In this document: positions 1 to 5,240 of the stretch, piece by piece
Position numbering within the stretch: position 1 is the first letter of the stretch
Layout: every line of letters starts with the position of its first letter
Assembly (NCBI GenBank): GCA_020724945.1
Contig: DYFX01000037.1
Span: 1-12,588 of the forward strand
DNA from: Candidatus Paceibacter sp.
Lineage (GTDB): Bacteria; Patescibacteriota; Patescibacteriia; SG8-24; DYFX01
Direction: 5' to 3'
DNA: 12,588 nucleotides
Position numbers and translations under genes: made by a program
Notes under the pieces: generated by a model
What the model was told of the DNA's origin: nothing
Databases searched by the model: none
Seen by the model: only the letters and a program-made list of their open reading frames with translations

Positions 1-389
1 ACATCGGCGGCTCGCAGGATCGGTTTCAGGAAGAGCGCGCGGTACAGGCGGAAGACGGCGCCGAAGAACCCGGATCCGACGGCGTCCATGTGGTACATCA
101 CCGCGAGGCGCTTGCGGCGGCCGAAGGTCCGCTTCCAGAGCCAGACCCATTCGGCGCCGCCGAAGAACGGGTAGTGCAGCTCGACGGCGTCGAAGCCGCG
201 CAGTTTCCACCAGAGCTGGGGCGCGCAGGCGGAATTGCCGATGCGGAAGAGCGGCCGGAGGTTCCGGCCGGGCGAGAAGACGGTCACGGCGTGCCCGGCG
301 GACGCGAGGGCCTCGGCGTGGGCCGCGGCGGCGTTGCCCATGCCGCCCGGATACGGAGGATAGGTGGAGACGACGACGGCGACGCGCAT
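1..389 (-). CDS. Glycosyltransferase family 4, N-terminal part (truncated by window edge)
   Basis: Reading leftwards from an ATG at 389 gives 129 uninterrupted codons that run off the window. The protein begins MRVAVVVSTYPPYPGGMGNA, the glycine-rich start of GT-B retaining glycosyltransferases (GT4), followed by AEALASAGHAVTVFSP, the usual second strand of the acceptor-binding Rossmann domain. It would act in the cytoplasm, adding a sugar to a lipid-linked glycan. Only the acceptor domain is visible; the sugar-nucleotide domain lies outside. It follows the upstream GT2 gene by 2 bp, so it is translated from the same operon mRNA. A second in-frame ATG at 398 overlaps the previous gene's stop; I prefer 389 because MRVAVV is the usual family start. 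There is no clear Shine-Dalgarno sequence. Donor and acceptor cannot be told. Confidence 0.85.
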   Translation of the reverse strand, partial: MRVAVVVSTYPPYPGGMGNAAAAHAEALASAGHAVTVFSPGRNLRPLFRIGNSACAPQLWWKLRGFDAVELHYPFFGGAEWVWLWKRTFGRRKRLAVMYHMDAVGSGFFGAVFRLYRALFLKPILRAAD

Positions 390-391
390 GG

Positions 392-1486
392 CTACCATCG
401 GAGGATGAGCCTCGCGAGCGCCCAATACGCCGCGAAGACGGGGTTGGCGACGCGCGTCAGGAGCGACGGCCGCATCTGCTGGAAGAGGATGCGTCCGGTG
501 AAAAGCCGCGTCGCTTCGCGGTCCGAAATCGTGCGGAGCGCCTGCGCGCGGCGGCGCGCCTCGAGCAGCCGCATCCAGTTCAACGGCGAAAGGAAGTAGG
601 CGCAAGCCTTGAGCTTCTCGCGCCACCAGCCGCCCTTGAACGCGAACGCCCAAAGCCCGAGCTCCATCGCCAGGAAAGCCGGGAGCAGGAGAGCGAGCGT
701 CGGGAGCCGGTACATGCGGAGCATCACGATGAAGCGGTTGCGCTCCATCCAGAAATATTTCTTGATGCTCCTCGAGAACTCGTATTTGTGGAAGACGACG
801 GACTTCGGCGCGAGGACGATCCGCCGGCCGGCGAGCCGCGCGCGCCACGAGAACTCGAGGTCCTCGTGATAGGCGAAGAGCTCCTCGTCGAGCAGACCGA
901 TCTCGCGCAGCGTCTCGGCGCGGACGAGCATGCCGGCGCCGCTGGCGTAGGCGATGTCGCGCACGCGCAGCTTCTCCTGCACCGACGGGTCATGAAACGG
1001 CATCGACTCCCCTCCCGCGTAGCCGAAGCCCAGGAAGTGGATCTCGTTGCCGTAGGAGTTCACCAGGTCCGTCGCGGGATGGAGGCGGAGCAGGCTCTGC
1101 ACGACGCCGATCTCCGGATCCCCTTCCGCCACGCGCACGGCCTCCTCGAGGAAGCCCGGGGCGGCTTCGGTATCGGGGTTCAGCAGATAGACATAGTCGT
1201 AGCCGTCCTCGAGCGCCTTGCGGATGGCCTGGTTGTTGCCGCCGGAAAATCCGAGGTTGTCGGCGTTCTTGAAGAAGACGCACGGGAAACCTTCCTTCGT
1301 CGTCGCGCCGTCGGAAGAAAGGAGCTCGCGGGCGATGAGATCGCCGGTGCCGTCGGGACTCGCGTTGTCGACGATCATCAGGGTCGCCTCGCCCGGAGCG
1401 ATGCCCGCTTCGGCCACGGAACGGAAACACTCGGCCAGGAAACGGCCGTGGTTCCACGAGACGACGATGACGGCGACGCGTTTCAT
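392..1486 (-). CDS. GT2 family glycosyltransferase, rhamnosyltransferase (WbbL)-like, membrane-associated
   Basis: A 364-residue inverting GT-A enzyme, probably adding a deoxysugar such as rhamnose to a lipid-linked glycan at the inner membrane face. The N-terminus has AVIVVSWNHGRFL, then VDN (39-41), NLGFSGGNNQ (77-86) and the metal-binding region LLNPDTE (101-107). Acidic catalytic-base motif HED at 207-209 is followed by the WRARLAGRR helix. All are typical of the WbbL/rhamnosyltransferase branch. A hydrophobic segment at about 261-283 and another near the C-terminus suggest membrane attachment. The start overlaps the stop of the DUF2304 gene (ATGA), and GAAGGA sits about 9 nt upstream as a Shine-Dalgarno site, supporting translational coupling. 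Substrate specificity is inferred only from overall resemblance. Confidence 0.88.
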   Translation of the reverse strand: MKRVAVIVVSWNHGRFLAECFRSVAEAGIAPGEATLMIVDNASPDGTGDLIARELLSSDGATTKEGFPCVFFKNADNLGFSGGNNQAIRKALEDGYDYVYLLNPDTEAAPGFLEEAVRVAEGDPEIGVVQSLLRLHPATDLVNSYGNEIHFLGFGYAGGESMPFHDPSVQEKLRVRDIAYASGAGMLVRAETLREIGLLDEELFAYHEDLEFSWRARLAGRRIVLAPKSVVFHKYEFSRSIKKYFWMERNRFIVMLRMYRLPTLALLLPAFLAMELGLWAFAFKGGWWREKLKACAYFLSPLNWMRLLEARRRAQALRTISDREATRLFTGRILFQQMRPSLLTRVANPVFAAYWALARLILRW

Positions 1487-1812
1487 TCCTTGAGGTCCTT
1501 CAGCGCGAGCTCGCGGGCGAGCTTGGTGATCTGGCGTTCCTGATCCTCGACGCGCGCGAAGAGTCGGAACTGGAGGTAGAAGAGCGCGGCGATGGAGAGG
1601 TAGACCACGACATCCGCGCCGCGGCCGACGCCGAGGCGCCGCGCGATGTCGGACGTGGTCTCCGGACGCAGGACGACGACGATGACCGCGCCCCAGAGCA
1701 GCGTCCAGAGCGTGAGCTGCTTGAGCCCGATGCCGCCGCGGCGGAACCGCGAGACGGCCGCCAGGAAACCGAAGGCGGCGAACACGGCGAGGAGGATCTG
1801 GATGACGGTCAT
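1483..1812 (-). CDS. DUF2304 family small membrane protein
   Basis: A 109-residue protein with three hydrophobic segments (about 1-22, 30-48 and 66-84), ending in a charged helix rich in Glu, Lys and Arg. The pattern GVGRGADVVVYLSIAALFYL followed by LFARVEDQERQITKLARELAL is the recognisable DUF2304 signature. Its biochemical function is unknown. Members often sit next to polyprenol-phosphate type GT2 genes, and here it is 1 bp downstream of one and overlaps the next GT2 gene by 4 bp, so a role as a membrane partner of the glycosyltransferase is plausible but inferred. There is no Shine-Dalgarno motif before the ATG; re-initiation after the upstream stop is likely. Confidence 0.85.
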   Translation of the reverse strand: MTVIQILLAVFAAFGFLAAVSRFRRGGIGLKQLTLWTLLWGAVIVVVLRPETTSDIARRLGVGRGADVVVYLSIAALFYLQFRLFARVEDQERQITKLARELALKDLKE

Positions 1813-1813
1813 A

Positions 1814-2488
1814 TCAATCGAGAAGGCGGCGGAGGATGAGCTTCAGGGCCGTCTGGATGCCCACGGCGAAGCTCTGCCCTTTGGAAAGGGAGTAGTCGGT
1901 GTAGATGGCTTCGATGGGGATCTCGGCGAGGCGCAGCCGCTTGTCGACGATCTCCTTCACGAACTCGGAAGAGACTTCCATGCGCGAGGAGCGCAGGCGG
2001 ATGCGTTCGGCGGCGTGGCGCGTCATGCCGCGCAGGCCGCTCTGGCTGTCGCTCACCCATTTGCGGAAGAGCACGAAGGTCAGCGCGTTGCCGAGGAACT
2101 GGGCGAAGCGGCGCCGCGCGGGCATGTTCCCCTTCCCCTCGAGCATCCGCGAGCCGATGACGAAATCGACATCGCCTTCCGCCAGGCGGTCGAAGGCGGC
2201 CTTGGCGTCCTCGGCGCGATGCTGGCCGTCGGCGTCCATGGTGACGACCGCGTCGGCGCCGAGGCGGAGCGCGCCTTCGATGCCGGTGCCGAGCGCGCCG
2301 CCGAGCCCGCGGTTCACCGCGTGGCGGACGACCGCGGCGCCGGCGGCCGCGGCGATCTCGGAAGTGCGGTCGGAAGAACCGTCGTCCACGACCAAGACGC
2401 GGTCGGCGACATGAAGGGCGCCGCGCACCGCATCGCCGATCGTCTTCTCCTCGTTATACGCGGGAATGACGATGACCCGTTTTTCCAT
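1814..2488 (-). CDS. GT2 family glycosyltransferase, dolichol/polyprenol-phosphate sugar transferase-like
   Basis: A 224-residue cytoplasmic GT-A enzyme resembling the catalytic part of dolichyl-phosphate mannose synthases. These enzymes load a sugar from a nucleotide donor onto a polyprenyl phosphate. Visible motifs are VIVIPAYNEEKTIGDAV at the N-terminus, VVDDGSSDRT (33-42), the nucleotide/metal motif DADGQH (85-90), and the SQSGLRG region that follows the acceptor loop. It lacks the C-terminal transmembrane helices some family members carry, so membrane association could come from the DUF2304 protein encoded 1 bp downstream. The ATG is 1 bp after the epimerase stop, with AGGA about 9 nt upstream as ribosome-binding site. 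Sugar identity is unknown. Confidence 0.9.
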   Translation of the reverse strand: MEKRVIVIPAYNEEKTIGDAVRGALHVADRVLVVDDGSSDRTSEIAAAAGAAVVRHAVNRGLGGALGTGIEGALRLGADAVVTMDADGQHRAEDAKAAFDRLAEGDVDFVIGSRMLEGKGNMPARRRFAQFLGNALTFVLFRKWVSDSQSGLRGMTRHAAERIRLRSSRMEVSSEFVKEIVDKRLRLAEIPIEAIYTDYSLSKGQSFAVGIQTALKLILRRLLD

Positions 2489-2489
2489 G

Positions 2490-3497
2490 CTAGATGTTCC
2501 TGGCGAGGCCCTTGGTCACCAGCGTGTACTCGACGGACCGCTTGAGGCCGTCCTCGAGCCGGACGAGCGGGATCCAGCCGAGCTCGTCGCTGGACTTGCG
2601 GAGGTCCGGCAGGCCCTGGCGCGTCATGAAGAGGAGCGGCGCCTCGAAGACGAGCTTCGATTTCGATTGCGTCATGGCGATGACCTTGCGGCCGACATCG
2701 GCGAGGTGGATGTCCTCGTCGCCGCCGAAGTTCACGGGGCCGGGGTTCTTGGAGGCGCGCATCAGGCGCACCATGCCGTCGACCGCGTCGGTGACATACA
2801 GGAGCGAGGTGCTGAAGTCCTCGTCGCCGTAGACGACGAGGTCGCGGCCTTCGAGCGCGTCGATGATGAAGTCCGGGACCATCTCGCCGTCGTTCAGGCG
2901 CTGGCGCGGGCCGTAGGTACGGAACAGGCGCGCGACGCGGATGTCGAGCCCGTAGACGGAGGCGTAGGTGAAGCAGGCGGCTTCGGCGAACTTCTTGCCC
3001 TCGTCGTAGCAGGCGCGCGGCGAGGCCTGGTTGGTGAGGCCGAGATCGGTCTCCTTGAAGCGGGCGCCGTCCTCGCGGCGCGGCCCGTAGACGACGGAGG
3101 TCGAGGCGTGCAGGAAGCGCGCCTTGTACTTCACGGCCGCGTCGAGCGTGTTGCGCATGCCCACCGAGTTGGCGAGATACGTCTGGATGCGGAGGTTGTC
3201 GAACTTCTTGGCGGAGGTCGGGCAGGCCAGGTGGTAGATCTCCTGCACGCCTTTGACATTGATCTTGAAACGCGCGAGTTCCGGGAACGCTTCGAGGTCG
3301 AACGGCTCGTTGATGTCGAGCTTGATGAACTCGAAATCCGGGTTCTTCAGCATCGACTCGATGTTGGAGACTTCGGAAGTGATGAAGTTGTCGATGCAGA
3401 TGACCTGGTGCCCGTCGGAGAGCAGGCGCTCGCAGAGATGCGAGCCGATGAAGCCGGCGCCGCCGGTGACGACGACCGTGCGTTTCTCTTCAGCCAT
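2490..3497 (-). CDS. NAD-dependent epimerase/dehydratase, UDP-glucuronate decarboxylase-like
   Basis: A 335-residue extended short-chain dehydrogenase/reductase acting on a nucleotide sugar. The NAD-binding Rossmann motif is GGAGFIG (12-18), the catalytic Ser/Thr lies in STS (132-134), and the YxxxK pair is Y164/K168 in CYDEGKKFAE. The sequences YHLACPTS, RLFRTYGPR and LNDGEMVPDFI match the UDP-xylose synthase (UDP-glucuronate decarboxylase) branch best, so UDP-xylose or a related product is the leading guess; a dTDP- or UDP-sugar 4-epimerase or dehydratase is possible. Length fits the family. It heads the glycan operon (1 bp gap to the GT2 gene). The start has no Shine-Dalgarno site; a good promoter lies about 46 bp upstream at 3543-3571. 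Confidence 0.88.
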   Translation of the reverse strand: MAEEKRTVVVTGGAGFIGSHLCERLLSDGHQVICIDNFITSEVSNIESMLKNPDFEFIKLDINEPFDLEAFPELARFKINVKGVQEIYHLACPTSAKKFDNLRIQTYLANSVGMRNTLDAAVKYKARFLHASTSVVYGPRREDGARFKETDLGLTNQASPRACYDEGKKFAEAACFTYASVYGLDIRVARLFRTYGPRQRLNDGEMVPDFIIDALEGRDLVVYGDEDFSTSLLYVTDAVDGMVRLMRASKNPGPVNFGGDEDIHLADVGRKVIAMTQSKSKLVFEAPLLFMTRQGLPDLRKSSDELGWIPLVRLEDGLKRSVEYTLVTKGLARNI

Positions 3498-3542
3498 ATC
3501 GATGCGTAAAAACGGGATATTTGGTGAGACTCCGGCGCCCCC

Positions 3543-3571
3543 AGTATACGACGCTAGAGGCCGCCCGGCAA
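3543..3571 (-). promoter_or_regulatory. Candidate sigma-70-like promoter of the glycan operon
   Basis: On the minus strand a -35-like TTGCCG (3571-3566) is separated by exactly 17 bp from a -10-like TATACT (3548-3543). Match to consensus is 4/6 and 5/6. Transcription would begin near 3536, leaving a leader of about 39 nt before the epimerase ATG at 3497. The -35 lies inside the end of the peptidase gene, whose stop is at 3554-3556. I see no terminator between the peptidase and epimerase genes, so read-through could also feed the operon. Sequence match only. Confidence 0.5.
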
Positions 3572-5179
3572 CAGGTTCTTGTCGTGGTCGATGGTCGGGA
3601 CGCGCTCGCGTTCCGCGGCGGGATCGTAGTCGAAGATGTCCTGGATGGCCGGTCCGACGCGGTAGTTGATAAAGAAGGCTTCCGGCACATCATCGATCTT
3701 GGTGTTCCAATCCGGCCCGTAGAGGCCGGCCGCGACGCCTTCGGAGATGACATGGCGCAGGAGCCCGCCCCGGCTCACGGCGTAGATCTTGGGGTCGGTC
3801 TGGATCTTGATCATCCGGACGCCCGGCCGATAGGTGACATTGCCGCCGAGCTGGTAGCCCGCCATCTCCGCGGGACTCACCACGCGGACGCTCGGCGCGA
3901 CCGGGAACCACGAACGGAAGGTCTTCTCGTTCGGGAAGACATAGCGCCGGCCGTCGCCGCCCAGATAGTAGACGGCCGACGAGGACGCGAGCTTGATGAG
4001 GCGCCCGGACGCGAGCGGCGACTCCGGCGGCTGTTCCGGTTCCGTGCCTCCGAGGAGCGCCGCCTGCACCGCGCGCACGGCGGCCGCGGCGTCGATCTGT
4101 CCGGCGCCGAGGTGCCCGGCGTAGGGGCCGTTCAGCGGGTTGATGTCCTTGGCGGTGGCGCGCAGGAAGGCGCGCAGGTCGTCGGCGTCGAGCGAGGGAT
4201 CCATCGAGGCGAGGAGCGCCGCCACGCCGGAAACGACCGGCGCGGCCAGCGAAGAACCGGCCCACGAATCGCCGTACGGCTCGCGGAACCCGGCGAAGGC
4301 CGGACGGAAGACCTGCGTCGAGAAGAAGCGTTCGCCTGGCGCGGAAATGCCGATGCAATCCGAACCGTAGCTCGAGAAGCTCGATTTGACGCCGTCGCGA
4401 TCGAGCGCCGAAACCGCCAGCACGACGCGCTCGCCGCCCGCGCCGCGATAGCAGGCGGGATACGAAGGATAGATGTTGAGGTCCCCTCCGCGCTCGGTGT
4501 CGCCCTCGTTGCCGGCCGCCGCGACGACGAGCACGCCGGCGTCATGCGCCTCGCGCAAGGCCTGCGCGAGCGTCGAGCTGTAGCTGGCGCCGGTGAAGCT
4601 GATGTTGATGACCTTCGCGCCGGCGGCGACGGCGTAGCGGACGGCGCGGACGACCGCGAGCGTCGAACCGGAGCCCGCCTCATCGAGGACGCGCAGCGGC
4701 AGGATGCGGACATTCCAGTTGATGCCGGCGATGCCTTCGGCGTTGCCGCCGGCCGCGCCGATGATGCCGGCCACGACGGTGCCGTGGTTGGCGCCGTCGA
4801 GCGGGCTGTCCGCGCGCACATTCGGATTCGGGTCGGCGTCGTTATCGACGAAATCCCATCCGCGGACATCGTCGACATGGCCGTTGCGGTCGTCGTCGAC
4901 GCCGTTGCCGGGAATCTCGCGCGGGTTCGTCCAGATGCGCGAGGCGAGATCCGGATGCGAGAGATCGATGCCGGAATCGAGCACGGCGACCGTGACGGTC
5001 GGCGAGCCTTTGGCGAACTCCCAGGCCTCGGGCATGCCGACGGCATCCAAGTACCACTGCTCCTCGATGAGCGGGTCGTTCGGAAGGGCGGCGGAGGCCG
5101 GCGCGAGCGAGGACGCGAAGCACAGCGCCACGACGGCGAGAACGCGAGAAAACCCTTTCTTTCCGGTCTGTTTCGCCAT
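3554..5179 (-). CDS. Secreted S8 (subtilisin-like) serine peptidase with C-terminal surface-protein domain
   Basis: A 541-residue exported subtilase. A Sec signal peptide occupies about 1-30 (basic start, hydrophobic core, ASA cleavage motif). The catalytic triad is complete: Asp68 in VAVLDSGID, His132 in NHGTVVAG, Ser310 in GSSLAAPVVSG, with oxyanion Asn224 in AAAGNEGD. An Asp-rich loop (95-115) resembles subtilase calcium sites. The mature catalytic domain starts almost directly after the signal peptide (NDPLIEEQWYLDAV), so there is no I9-type inhibitor propeptide. After a Pro/Glu linker (379-389) comes a domain of about 146 residues (391-536) that aligns without gaps to the N-terminus of the 891-residue surface protein encoded upstream. 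Probable role: processing or turnover of envelope proteins outside the cell. Substrate and anchoring function of the extra domain are unknown. Confidence 0.95.
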   Translation of the reverse strand: MAKQTGKKGFSRVLAVVALCFASSLAPASAALPNDPLIEEQWYLDAVGMPEAWEFAKGSPTVTVAVLDSGIDLSHPDLASRIWTNPREIPGNGVDDDRNGHVDDVRGWDFVDNDADPNPNVRADSPLDGANHGTVVAGIIGAAGGNAEGIAGINWNVRILPLRVLDEAGSGSTLAVVRAVRYAVAAGAKVINISFTGASYSSTLAQALREAHDAGVLVVAAAGNEGDTERGGDLNIYPSYPACYRGAGGERVVLAVSALDRDGVKSSFSSYGSDCIGISAPGERFFSTQVFRPAFAGFREPYGDSWAGSSLAAPVVSGVAALLASMDPSLDADDLRAFLRATAKDINPLNGPYAGHLGAGQIDAAAAVRAVQAALLGGTEPEQPPESPLASGRLIKLASSSAVYYLGGDGRRYVFPNEKTFRSWFPVAPSVRVVSPAEMAGYQLGGNVTYRPGVRMIKIQTDPKIYAVSRGGLLRHVISEGVAAGLYGPDWNTKIDDVPEAFFINYRVGPAIQDIFDYDPAAERERVPTIDHDKNLLPGGL

Positions 5180-5191
5180 GCGTGCGTGCTC

Positions 5192-5225
5192 AAAAAGGTG
5201 CCACCAGTGTAGCCGATGGCACCTT
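5192..5225 (-). terminator. Rho-independent terminator after the 891-residue surface protein
   Basis: Arms AAGGTGCCA (minus strand 5225-5217) and TGGCACCTT (5203-5195) pair perfectly over 9 bp around a 13-nt loop and run into TTTTT on the minus strand (5196-5192). It lies 16 bp past the stop of the gene at 5241 and 13 bp before the peptidase start. No T-run follows in the plus direction, so it works one way. Confidence 0.75.
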
Positions 5226-5234
5226 CCCCTACAA
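5206..5234 (-). promoter_or_regulatory. Weak candidate promoter for the S8 peptidase, overlapping the terminator
   Basis: Minus strand TTGTAG (5234-5229), 17 bp spacer, TACACT (5211-5206). Matches to consensus are 3/6 and 4/6. The -10 sits in the loop of the terminator hairpin, and the start site would fall about 20 nt upstream of the ATG at 5179. There is no Shine-Dalgarno sequence before that ATG. It is offered because the peptidase otherwise has no visible promoter after a strong terminator; read-through is the alternative. Confidence 0.25.
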
Positions 5235-5240
5235 GGCTCT

